Below, one piece after another: positions 35,208 to 43,619 of a stretch of 64,000 nucleotides of DNA. The notes under the pieces were generated by a model, which did not search any database, was not told the DNA's origin, and was given only the letters and a program-made list of their open reading frames with translations. Source of the DNA: Pelagicoccus mobilis (GTDB taxonomy: Bacteria > Verrucomicrobiota > Verrucomicrobiia > Opitutales > Opitutaceae). The first letter of the stretch is position 1, and each line of letters begins with the position of its first letter. Location of the stretch: positions 62,001 to 126,000 of the forward strand of contig NZ_JAENIL010000001.1 of the NCBI RefSeq assembly GCF_016595505.1. The letters are read 5' to 3'. A program made the translations under genes and the position numbers.

Positions 35208-38200
35208 TTAGGCCTGAAGCGTGCGCTCCTTCTCGCATTCCTCGATATATTGCGTCGGGGTCCTCTTGAACTCCTTCTTGAAGCAAGCGCCAAAATAGCT
35301 CAGATCGTTAAAGCCCACCTGTACGATGACTTCGGATACCGTTATCCGCTTAGTCTTAAACAGTTGAGCCGCCCGCTTGAGACGCATCGAAGTGATGAAC
35401 TTTTTCGGAGTCTGTCCTAGGATACCCTTAAACTTCCGAAACAAGGTCATACGCGGCACACGCATGATCCGAGCGAGCTCCTCCACCGTAAAATCACAAT
35501 CAGACAAGTGATCCTCCACCACTTGCACCGCTCTTTCCAGGAACTGTTCGTCCAGGCTGCTAACCGTCACTTCCTTCGGCTTAACTAAAATCTGACGCCG
35601 GAAGTCCTGCCGCAACTTCTCGCGGCTACTCAAAAGATTCCGCACGCGAGCCTTCAGGATAGGTACCTCAATTGGCTTGGTCAGATAGTCGTCGGCCCCC
35701 GTTTCAAGAGCGTCCAGCTCATGCTCCTTCGAGCGTCGAGCCGTCAACATGATCACCGGCACGTGACTCGTGATTTGCTCGCTCTTCAACGCGCGGCAAA
35801 GCTCCGTGCCATCCATCTCAGGCATCATCACATCCGTGATCACCAAATCAGGATCCGACTCCTTGGCCAAGTCGAAGCCAACCCGCCCATTGTTCGCTTG
35901 CACAACCGTAAACTCCCCCTCCAGCTCCCGCTGCAAAAAGGCCCGCACATCGTCGTTGTCCTCCACCACCAGCACCGTCGCCTTCCCTTCTTCCGCCGAT
36001 GGAGCAGAAGCCGACTCCACTTCCTCAGCTTCGCGACGCTCGGCCTCCACCTCCTCCGGCACAGGAGCCAAGTCGCTTTCCCCTGCCTCCTGATTCAATG
36101 GAAGAACCACCGTAAACACGGAACCAATCGACTCCCCGCTCGCCTCGTCGCGGTTATTCTTGACCGAGATCGTAGCTCCCATCGCTTCCACAAGCTCCCC
36201 CGTCAAAGCCAAACCGATTCCCGTACCTTGCACTCCCGTCTGCACCTTCCGCTTAACGCGGTAGAATGGCTTGAAGATCTGTTCCCGTTCCTCCTTCGGA
36301 ATGCCCACACCCGTATCCTTTACTTCGATACAAACGCCGGCCTTATCCCCCAAATTCGCTTCCAGAGAAAGTTCGATCGCCCCACCTTCCGGCGTGTACT
36401 TGATCGCGTTGGACAAAAGGTTGTCGACGATCTTCTGCAGCTTGTCGTGGTCAAAAGACGCATCGTAGCTTTCAAGATCGCTCTTCAAGACAAACGACTG
36501 ATCTCGCTCCTCCGCCAAAGGTCTGTGAGCCTCGAAAACTTCCCTGATAAACAAAGCGAGATCCGACCGGCTCAGGCGAAGGTGAGACTCGCCCATCTCC
36601 ACCTTTCGAAACTCGAGGAGCTGATCCACCAAACGCAGCATTTTCTGAGCGTTCCGCTTCGCCATCCTCATATCTTCCTGTGTCCGATTGTCTTGGATAC
36701 GCTCCAACACACTATCGATCGGCCCCAAAATAACCGAGAGCGGCGTACGCATCTCGTGCGAAATCTGAGTGAAGAACCACAGCTTAAACTCGCGAATCTC
36801 CAGCATATGCCGTACGCGGGCCCTCACCAGCAGCACGATCAGAAAGACGATCAAAGCGAAAAAGACCAAAACCAGGCCAAGGAACCAGAAACGCTTCCAG
36901 ACCGGCGGCACGACCACAAAGCTAGCCACCGACTCCGCTTTACCGATATTCCAATTCAAATCCCGCACGCGCAGTTCCAGCGTGTACTCACCCGCTTCCA
37001 ATCCGCGCAAAACCGCTCCTCCTCCTCGACGAAAACCGGACCAACGCCCGCCATTGACCCGGTACGAATACTCAAGCGACGCGGAAGGCGTGATCTCCCA
37101 AGGATCGCTCCCCTTCCAAAAAACGCGCACCACCGAATCCTCCAGAACACGTTCGCTCACGCTCTCGATCCGAGCGACGGGCGGCACCTTTTCGGCAACA
37201 CGGCCAACCGTCATAAACTCGAAGTCCTCGACCACCTCTGCAGGCATCGAAAAGCTCGATCCCCTAAACAGCCAGTCGCGAGGCGTGCGATTGACCCAGA
37301 TTTCCCCCTCTTGGGCGAGCTTGAGCGATCCCGACTCTCTCTCGAAATAAAGCCCCGTCGGCAAAGCGAAGTCCACCCAGTCTCGCCCGTCATAGCGACT
37401 GATCCCACTATCCGTCGCCACCCAAAGCCCCTTGTCGTCGCTCAGCAGATCAACGATTCCGTTACTATTGATTCCATCCTCCTGAGAGAAGCGACGCCAC
37501 TTTCCATCCGCCAAGCGAAACAAACCTTCCGACCAGATCCCAACCCAAAGCCTCCCTTGGGAATCGGTGGCGACATCGTCGACCCACTTCTCGTCACCCG
37601 AGTCATCAGGCACCACCGTCTCAATCCAATCAGTCCCCTTCCGGTACAAACTAGAGCTGCCAAACCAAAGCGACTCTCCGTCGTGAGTCAGATTGGCGAT
37701 CCGCCGCGGTGCCCGTGGCCAATCCCAGCGTGAAGCAAGGTAGCCTTCATCCGTCTTCTCAAACGCTACGAGCCCCGCATTCTTTTCCTCCGTATCAAAC
37801 ACCTCGTCGCCCGTTCCAAAAAGCATCGTGCCATCTTCCAGCTCCAAGACGGACAGGTGCCCGAAAAATCCCCCCATGTTCCTGAAGACCTCGCGCTTCC
37901 ACCGTTTGCCCGGCTGATACGCAACTGCCGACTTTCCCCCATGGCCACCGGATACCCAAATCTGCCCATCCTTCGAGGCGTGCACCGCGGTCGGAGCATC
38001 GATCAAGCCGTCCTCCAGCCCGTAGCTCATCCACTTACCATTTCTGGCAAGCTGACGCACCACACGCCCCTCGCGTGACAAGAACCAGTTGTCCCCATTC
38101 GGAGCTCGAGCCTGGAAGCTCAGATCGAGGTAGCTCTTCCAGGCCGTATTCGCGCAATCAATGCTGTAAACAGGCGACCGCACCCCACCGAGCAGGATCG

Positions 38201-39173
38201 AACCATCCTGAAGCTGATGCGCGATGGCCGGACGATAAAGACCTCGGTTTCCGTGAAACCCGCCGAGACCGAGCTTATCCAACTCGCCGTCGATAAGTCT
38301 AAAAACACTCTTGCGATCCGCAAAAACCAGCTGGCCGGACTCGGTCTCCGCCGCGCTGCGAATCGGCCGGCGCACCCCGTCGAGCGAATGCCGTCGATTC
38401 AGGTCCTCCTCCAGACTCTTCGAAAAATAACTGACGCCAATCGGATTGCCAAAAACGAACATCCCCCCCGATCGGCTAGCGTGAAGCTGCGGAAAATCCC
38501 GCACCCTTTCATCCCCTTCGCGAACAACCTTTCGCGACGCCAGGTCGAGCTCTCCATTCTCCCGAAACGTGAACACCGAAATCTGCCCGTTCACTCGCTC
38601 GCCGATCCACAAGCGGTTGTCCCGATCGATCGCCAAGGAGCTCAGATTCAAACTGAGAGCAGAAATCCGCGTCACCGCATCGCCGCGTACGCGAAACAAG
38701 CCACTGCGCGAAGCCGCCCAAACTTCCCCGCTGTCGGCCAATGCCAGAAACGAGCCCTCCCACGAGTTGTTGAACATCCCCGTACGAATGGTCCGCCACT
38801 TCCCATTCTCGAAAAACCACAGCGTATCGATGGTCAGCGCATAGGCAGAGTCGTTCGAAACCGCCAAAATGTCCTTTATCCCGCTCGGTCCTTTCTGGCC
38901 GATCCAATCCTGCTCCTCGACAGCCAAACCATCGTAGCGGAAAATCCTCTGCGCGCTGCCGATCCACAACGCCCCGTCCGGAGCTTGCGATATGCAAGTA
39001 AGGTCCTCGTCCGCCAAAATCCCCAAATTCCGCCACCGCCATGGCTCCTGAAACGGATCCGGACTCGATGGCACATAGCCCGTCGCGGCCCAACTCCTCA
39101 CTCCCAGAAACACGACGAGCAACACCAAGCAACATCTGCTTGCTCGATTCAGGAAATGAAAAGCGACTGCCAT
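35208..39173 (-). CDS. hybrid two-component system regulator HTCS-2
   Basis: A 1321-residue sensor/regulator. A signal peptide (LVLLVVFLGVRSWA) leads into Reg_prop propeller repeats (APDGALWIGSAQRIFRYDG), a Y_Y_Y-type domain (LEYSYRVNGGRWSGF) and a membrane helix (LGLVLVFFALIVFLIVLLV). HisKA holds H806 in ISHEMRTPLSVILG. The ATPase domain has DTGVGIP and GTGIGLA; the receiver has D1114 in ITDVMMPEMDG; an AraC pair is at the C-terminus (TVSEVIVQVGFNDLSYFGACF). It is the most divergent of the three HTCS proteins here. It is followed by DUF1080 and preceded by a 770-base gap. It probably senses a glycan fragment in the periplasm and activates nearby genes. Confidence 0.94.
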   Translation of the reverse strand: MAVAFHFLNRASRCCLVLLVVFLGVRSWAATGYVPSSPDPFQEPWRWRNLGILADEDLTCISQAPDGALWIGSAQRIFRYDGLAVEEQDWIGQKGPSGIKDILAVSNDSAYALTIDTLWFFENGKWRTIRTGMFNNSWEGSFLALADSGEVWAASRSGLFRVRGDAVTRISALSLNLSSLAIDRDNRLWIGERVNGQISVFTFRENGELDLASRKVVREGDERVRDFPQLHASRSGGMFVFGNPIGVSYFSKSLEEDLNRRHSLDGVRRPIRSAAETESGQLVFADRKSVFRLIDGELDKLGLGGFHGNRGLYRPAIAHQLQDGSILLGGVRSPVYSIDCANTAWKSYLDLSFQARAPNGDNWFLSREGRVVRQLARNGKWMSYGLEDGLIDAPTAVHASKDGQIWVSGGHGGKSAVAYQPGKRWKREVFRNMGGFFGHLSVLELEDGTMLFGTGDEVFDTEEKNAGLVAFEKTDEGYLASRWDWPRAPRRIANLTHDGESLWFGSSSLYRKGTDWIETVVPDDSGDEKWVDDVATDSQGRLWVGIWSEGLFRLADGKWRRFSQEDGINSNGIVDLLSDDKGLWVATDSGISRYDGRDWVDFALPTGLYFERESGSLKLAQEGEIWVNRTPRDWLFRGSSFSMPAEVVEDFEFMTVGRVAEKVPPVARIESVSERVLEDSVVRVFWKGSDPWEITPSASLEYSYRVNGGRWSGFRRGGGAVLRGLEAGEYTLELRVRDLNWNIGKAESVASFVVVPPVWKRFWFLGLVLVFFALIVFLIVLLVRARVRHMLEIREFKLWFFTQISHEMRTPLSVILGPIDSVLERIQDNRTQEDMRMAKRNAQKMLRLVDQLLEFRKVEMGESHLRLSRSDLALFIREVFEAHRPLAEERDQSFVLKSDLESYDASFDHDKLQKIVDNLLSNAIKYTPEGGAIELSLEANLGDKAGVCIEVKDTGVGIPKEEREQIFKPFYRVKRKVQTGVQGTGIGLALTGELVEAMGATISVKNNRDEASGESIGSVFTVVLPLNQEAGESDLAPVPEEVEAERREAEEVESASAPSAEEGKATVLVVEDNDDVRAFLQRELEGEFTVVQANNGRVGFDLAKESDPDLVITDVMMPEMDGTELCRALKSEQITSHVPVIMLTARRSKEHELDALETGADDYLTKPIEVPILKARVRNLLSSREKLRQDFRRQILVKPKEVTVSSLDEQFLERAVQVVEDHLSDCDFTVEELARIMRVPRMTLFRKFKGILGQTPKKFITSMRLKRAAQLFKTKRITVSEVIVQVGFNDLSYFGACFKKEFKRTPTQYIEECEKERTLQA

Positions 39174-39265
39174 ATATCAGAGTTCTAAGGGAGGTGTTTC
39201 GATCGTCAGAGGAAGTAAATAAGCCTCCATCACCAATCCCTTAAGTACAAGCGAAGAAAAGAGTA

Positions 39266-39310
39266 ACGGCCCTCCCGTACGCCTTGCGGCGTCTGCCCCG
39301 GGAGGGCCGT
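39266..39310. repeat. GC-rich hairpin ACGGCCCTCCC/GGGAGGGCCGT upstream of HTCS-2
   Basis: An 11-bp perfect outer stem (39266-39276 with 39300-39310) surrounds an ACGCC/GGCGT inner stem (39279-39283 with 39288-39292). It is 93 bases upstream of the HTCS-2 start. It may be a repeat element or a leader structure. Confidence 0.6.
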
Positions 39311-39600
39311 TTGCGGTATACCCATATACCTATCTCCAGGAACCCATTCCTCGAATAATACCTTACGACAAAACGTTTAAACATACCCCGTTTTGACGTG
39401 GGATGCAGATTAACAAAAAAAGTCCTACAACGTTAGGAGCATTGTAACAAAGAGTCCCCGTACAGAGGGGAATTTCACTCTCACGGGAGTATCCGTTACA
39501 AATCTCATACTCCAAATGACGGTACCGCCCACTCCAGCCCCTCAAGCAGGCAAACGAAGTCCCCAAAATCGCCACGTCACCTACCACCACCGCCTCCAAA

Positions 39601-39630
39601 GGTAACGTCCATCGCCCCCGATGGACACCC
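39601..39630. repeat. short palindromic element, GTCCATCG stem with CCCC loop
   Basis: GTCCATCG (39607-39614) pairs perfectly with CGATGGAC (39619-39626). The flanks TAACG and ACACCC match the layout of elements at 55921 and 58784. Confidence 0.65.
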
Positions 39631-39659
39631 AGCACCCCTCCCCCCAAGCTCCCCCGGGC

Positions 39660-39701
39660 TTGCGCAAAATAATGTCGAACGTTCGACATCATTCTGCGCA
39701 A
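39660..39701. repeat. 42-bp palindrome centred on AATGTCGAACGTTCGACAT
   Basis: Two 21-base arms meet with no spacer and match at 19 of 21 positions. As minus-strand RNA both mismatches become G-U pairs, so the hairpin is fully paired. The inner 18 bases (ATGTCGAACGTTCGACAT) are a perfect palindrome. Confidence 0.85.
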
Positions 39702-39887
39702 ACGCAGAAGGGCCAAGCCCCCACCCTCCTCAAAAAAAGTCACCACCAAATACAGCTGAAGAGAACCCAACCGTTGTCCCGCCTTTGGGCGGCAACCCTA
39801 AGCAACAGAAACCGATAAGCCCGCTGAAGCGGGAACACCAACAGTCTCGCCTCAAATAGCAATCCACTGGATTTGGCGATGAACCCC

Positions 39888-39920
39888 AAAAAAGCCCGCA
39901 GGCTGATAGGCCTGCGGGCT
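39888..39920 (-). terminator. intrinsic terminator of the second TonB receptor gene
   Basis: A 10-bp perfect stem (39920-39911 with 39902-39893, 8-base loop) is followed on the minus strand by six T. It starts 24 bases past the receptor stop. Confidence 0.92.
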
Positions 39921-39943
39921 TCGTTCGAATAAATAACTACAAC

Positions 39944-42900
39944 CTAGAAATCGATCGTGGTGGTCAGGAAGACACGCTTTTCAACTGGTGCGCGAACGAT
40001 CGCGAGCACGCCATCCGGATTTGTCACGACTGGGATCGGATCGTCGTCGCCAATCAAGTTCTGGAAGTTGAGCTGCAACTTGAGCGGGAGACGATCGCCG
40101 CTGACCTTGGTCTTGTAGCTGAGCCAGAGATCGCCGTTGAAGCTGTCTCCACCGAAGTAAGCATTGTCCAGATCCGGTACGAGCACGTCCACTTCGTTGC
40201 GGATCAGAGGATAGCCCGTCGCTACATCATCTTGCCAACGAAGCGCGCCGCCGATGCCGAAGCCCTTGAACTTGCCGTCGTTGAACGTGTAGTTGGTCGC
40301 CGCATTCCAGCGCCACTTACGAAGCTCTTGAGCCACCGTGTTCTCCTTGGAGAGAGCCGAGTAGTAGGCCTGCACCGCATTGTTGGTCCAACGACCTTCA
40401 ACCGTACCGCCTTCACCTGGCGTATCAGCGATTCCCCAGAGTCCGAGATCCTTCAGATTCTGAGTCACCTCAGCCACGAATGGACCTTCGAGCGCTAGAC
40501 CGTTGCCGAAGACGCTCTCCGCCTTGGAAACGTTGAAGGACATACGCCAGTTTTTCTGGATGTTGTAGGTCAACTCCATTTCGAAGCCCTCGGAAATCGC
40601 GCTCGAAATGGTGCTCATGCCCTGAGGCGTATCCCAACGGAACTCCTGGTTGCCCTCTTCACCTTCCATGCGAGTGTTCCATTCCTCGTTGAGAGGCCAA
40701 GACTGCTGGAAGGCGTTGATCACTTCGTCGAAGGAGTTGAAGCTGCCCAAACGCTCTGGAATGTAAACCGCACCCTCCTTATCAGGACCCGCGCCGTTTG
40801 GACCGTACCAAGCGTAGTCTTCGAACTGGAGACCGCTTTCCTGGAAGGACTGGTTCTTCGCGTTGGTCCAGCGTTGAGCGAGAGCGATCGGCCAACGGAG
40901 CTTCCAGAGGTCGCCCTGCATGTTGCTGTTGGTGATATTGTCGATCGAAGTCTCGTACCAAGTGAAGCGAGCGAGCGCCTTGTCGTTGAACAAGCCAAGG
41001 GTGAATCCGTACTCCTCGGTCTGACCCGACTTGTGAGGGATCACGTCATCGTTGATGTCACGACGGAGATTGGCAGGATTGTAGTTCTCGGACTCCACGT
41101 AGTGAGCGCTGAGCGAGGAGACAACCTCCCCTGTCCAATCCAACCACGCGTCCGGCATGTGAGCCGCAAACTGAGTGGTAGTGGTGTCGCCAGTATCCTC
41201 CAAAACGGGATCCGCTTCGGAGAGCATGCCTGTAGTGCCATCAGCCTTGCGCCAACCATAAGTATAGGCGTCGTCGGTGTAAGCGAAGGTCACTGGATCA
41301 CGGAAGTCGTTGTTCTTGATGTCGTACGTTGTCGAATCATCTTCACGCCAACCGTAGATCGCGGAAACATGGCCATCGAGGAACTTACCTTGAACCGTGT
41401 AAGCCTTGGACTCGAGCTCCTCGTGCTTACCACCTGGCCACTGCAAGAACTCCTGCACGCGAATGGTGCTGTAGTTGAGCGTCTTGGTAACCTTGTCGTA
41501 GTAGTAGTTCGTGTACTCGTCGCCGACCTTCGGCTTCTGCATATTCAAGTAACCTTGGTAGAGGCGAAGATCGTCAGGCGTCTCCGCATCGAACTGAGGA
41601 TCGCCCACGTAGGTCATGAAGAACATGCTTCCGCCCCAGGAACCTGGCTTGTTCTGGTTCTGCACGAAACGTTGCTCCGGATCGTGGGAGTCATCCCACG
41701 AGAGACGCCATGAACCGTTTTCAGTGTGGCGCTCGTAGTCGTTGAGCAGTCCCATGAATGCGTACTTACCAAGGTGCTTGGTCCAGCCATCCTGCTCGGT
41801 GAAGTCCAAGTTGTAGTAAGCGGTCAACTGCATGGTGTCGCGCTCGTCGAAGTCGAACTTCTCCGGATCCCACATACCGGCGATCATCGGACGGCCGAGA
41901 TTCGGATTCGGCTCGCCATTCGCCTTATACATGGCGGTGTCGATGAGGATGGAGTGGTAACCGGCACGTCCCAATGGGAAGTGACGCTCGGTGTCCTTGC
42001 GCTGACTATCGAAAGTCAGCTTCACACCGAGGTTGTTGTTCATCATGTTCTGCTCGAGAACGACGTTGTACACATCGTAGTCGTGATTCGCATACTGAGA
42101 CTCGCCTGGTATATGGTAGTTCATCCAGTCGAAGACCTCACGATTCTGAATCGTCAGCTTCTTAAAACCTGGGTAGTCGCGCCAAGGATTGTTGCTGCTC
42201 GAACGAAGCGGCATAGTAGGCGTCTTGCGGGTGCCATCAGGGTAATCGTAATCGTAGCCACCGAGGTTACCGTCGATCACCTCAACGTCACGCATCAAAC
42301 CAACGCCTGGCAGGCCTGTATCCGCATCCCCGTAAACGACCACGTAGGAATTCCAGATATTTGGCTGGCTCGCGTACTTGTTGCCCGGAGTCGTGTCCGT
42401 CTTGTAGAAATCGTCGAACACCCAACGGTCCGCGTAGTCCGCCGCGTAGTCAGGGCCACGGTCGACACCGACCATCGCATCCGCCGCTGGCGAACCAGGA
42501 GGCTGCCACCAAGTAGAGTATAGATCGCTCGGAGGCATGACGTTCGGAGGCGTGCCACGCACCTTCACGTCCTCGTAATTCGCGTAAATCATAGTCGGCT
42601 CGAAGAACTCGGACTCCTCGTTCTTGAGGACCTTCCAAGTCGCCGCGATGGTGAAACGCTCGTCCTTCTCGAAAGTCGGCTTCTGCTTGAAGTTGATCTC
42701 CTCCATCATCCCCATGAAGCGGATGGAGAGGCGATCTTCCAGAATGACCTTGTTGTAATCGAGAGTCGTGCGATAGGAGCCGCGATTGCCGATACGGAAC
42801 TGAGCCCGACCATCATCGCTGTTCAATTGCGCCCGCTTGATCTTGTTTTCGATGATACCACCTGGCTCGCCGATACCAAAGAGAATGGAGTTCGGACCAC

Positions 42901-43408
42901 GACTGATCGTAACACGCTCAGTATTGTAGCTATCGAAGCCCATCGGCGTCAGGAAATAGTCGCGCGTCGCCGCCGCAGTGGAAAGACCACGTACACGGTT
43001 GTTACTCTGTGGAGAAGAGCGAGCGTTACTGTTGCCGTCTTCATTGTCGGATGCGATGCCTGTACCTGCGAAGTTACCGACCGCGCCACCGATTTCGGTG
43101 CTTACAGTGTGAACCAGCAGATCCTCGACCGTCGTCGTTCCAGTGTCCTCCATGAATTCAGCCGTAATGACTGAAATCGCAGAGCCGACATCCTTCAGCT
43201 CGGTCTTGAGGCGGGTACCCGCGAGCGTAGAAGTCGCACGGTAGCCTTCATTGTCGTCGCTCGTTACCGTGAACGGGCTGAGTTCGAAGATTTCGTCTTC
43301 ATCGTCCGACTCCTGTCCGTAAGACAATGGAGCCATCAACAGGGCAAGCGCTGCCATCGAGGCAGGAGCACGCCACAGGGTACTACTAGATATAGGTATC
43401 CTATTCAT
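39944..43408 (-). CDS. TonB-dependent outer-membrane receptor (second copy)
   Basis: An 1154-residue outer-membrane transporter. A signal peptide (PASMAALALLMAPLSYGQ) is followed by an acidic stretch with ELSPFTVTS, the plug domain (GYRATSTLAGTRL, SAISVITAEFMEDTG) and a long barrel ending VFLTTTIDF. The N-terminal 100 residues are strikingly like those of the receptor at 22049, so the two are paralogues with different barrels and probably different ligands. I placed the start at ATG 43408 (MNRIPIS), since the longer frame to 43513 crosses a hairpin and precedes the signal peptide. It is divergent from HTCS-3 across 211 bases, the arrangement expected for a receptor controlled by that sensor. 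No SusD-like partner is seen. Confidence 0.93.
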   Translation of the reverse strand: MNRIPISSSTLWRAPASMAALALLMAPLSYGQESDDEDEIFELSPFTVTSDDNEGYRATSTLAGTRLKTELKDVGSAISVITAEFMEDTGTTTVEDLLVHTVSTEIGGAVGNFAGTGIASDNEDGNSNARSSPQSNNRVRGLSTAAATRDYFLTPMGFDSYNTERVTISRGPNSILFGIGEPGGIIENKIKRAQLNSDDGRAQFRIGNRGSYRTTLDYNKVILEDRLSIRFMGMMEEINFKQKPTFEKDERFTIAATWKVLKNEESEFFEPTMIYANYEDVKVRGTPPNVMPPSDLYSTWWQPPGSPAADAMVGVDRGPDYAADYADRWVFDDFYKTDTTPGNKYASQPNIWNSYVVVYGDADTGLPGVGLMRDVEVIDGNLGGYDYDYPDGTRKTPTMPLRSSSNNPWRDYPGFKKLTIQNREVFDWMNYHIPGESQYANHDYDVYNVVLEQNMMNNNLGVKLTFDSQRKDTERHFPLGRAGYHSILIDTAMYKANGEPNPNLGRPMIAGMWDPEKFDFDERDTMQLTAYYNLDFTEQDGWTKHLGKYAFMGLLNDYERHTENGSWRLSWDDSHDPEQRFVQNQNKPGSWGGSMFFMTYVGDPQFDAETPDDLRLYQGYLNMQKPKVGDEYTNYYYDKVTKTLNYSTIRVQEFLQWPGGKHEELESKAYTVQGKFLDGHVSAIYGWREDDSTTYDIKNNDFRDPVTFAYTDDAYTYGWRKADGTTGMLSEADPVLEDTGDTTTTQFAAHMPDAWLDWTGEVVSSLSAHYVESENYNPANLRRDINDDVIPHKSGQTEEYGFTLGLFNDKALARFTWYETSIDNITNSNMQGDLWKLRWPIALAQRWTNAKNQSFQESGLQFEDYAWYGPNGAGPDKEGAVYIPERLGSFNSFDEVINAFQQSWPLNEEWNTRMEGEEGNQEFRWDTPQGMSTISSAISEGFEMELTYNIQKNWRMSFNVSKAESVFGNGLALEGPFVAEVTQNLKDLGLWGIADTPGEGGTVEGRWTNNAVQAYYSALSKENTVAQELRKWRWNAATNYTFNDGKFKGFGIGGALRWQDDVATGYPLIRNEVDVLVPDLDNAYFGGDSFNGDLWLSYKTKVSGDRLPLKLQLNFQNLIGDDDPIPVVTNPDGVLAIVRAPVEKRVFLTTTIDF

Positions 43409-43619
43409 ATATGGGTTAGCCGGGTTTGATTGGGGGGTTGTAGTTTTGACAGCCCGAGCTGAACTCGGGCCCAAAGGCACCCCTAATCTACCATTGGTTC
43501 GAGTTGCGAACAATCGAAGTCTTGAGCCGAAAGATAGACTTTCTGAACCGCAGCGATCGATAGCTCTTGCTTGCCATAAATCTCAAAGCGTGGATTTTAC
43601 ATTCTCCCTCATCAGACCC
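43409..43619. promoter_or_regulatory. divergent control region between TonB receptor 2 and HTCS-3
   Basis: This gap holds a hairpin GCCCGAG (43452-43458)/CTCGGGC (43464-43470) that would lie in the receptor leader. No GTAACA copy was found here. Promoter boxes could not be assigned with confidence. Confidence 0.4.

Larger units (their letters stand above)
39174..39943. other. 770-base gap packed with palindromes
   Basis: No credible gene is present; the open frame at 39363-39770 on the minus strand runs through repeat elements. Contents: a GC-rich hairpin at 39266-39310, GTAACA at 39444-39449, short palindromes at 39601-39630 and about 39773-39830, a 42-bp palindrome at 39660-39701, and the receptor terminator at 39888-39920. 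Part of it must hold the HTCS-2 promoter. Confidence 0.65.

Noticed and set aside
35721-37733. A 670-codon open frame on the plus strand
   Set aside because: It runs antisense to the HTCS-2 gene, is rich in R, H, P and Q, and shows no domain; it is a by-product of the codon use of the true gene.
39670-39690. Inner palindrome GAACGTTC as an SOS (LexA) box
   Set aside because: Known GAAC...GTTC boxes have a four-base spacer, which is absent, and no SOS gene is nearby.
39363-39770. A 135-codon open frame on the minus strand in the 770-base gap
   Set aside because: It reads through a palindromic repeat and a 42-bp palindrome, with low-complexity composition; no gene is supported.
40874-42523. 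Two long plus-strand open frames (279 and 265 codons)
   Set aside because: Both are antisense to the second TonB receptor gene and rich in V, R and H without motifs.
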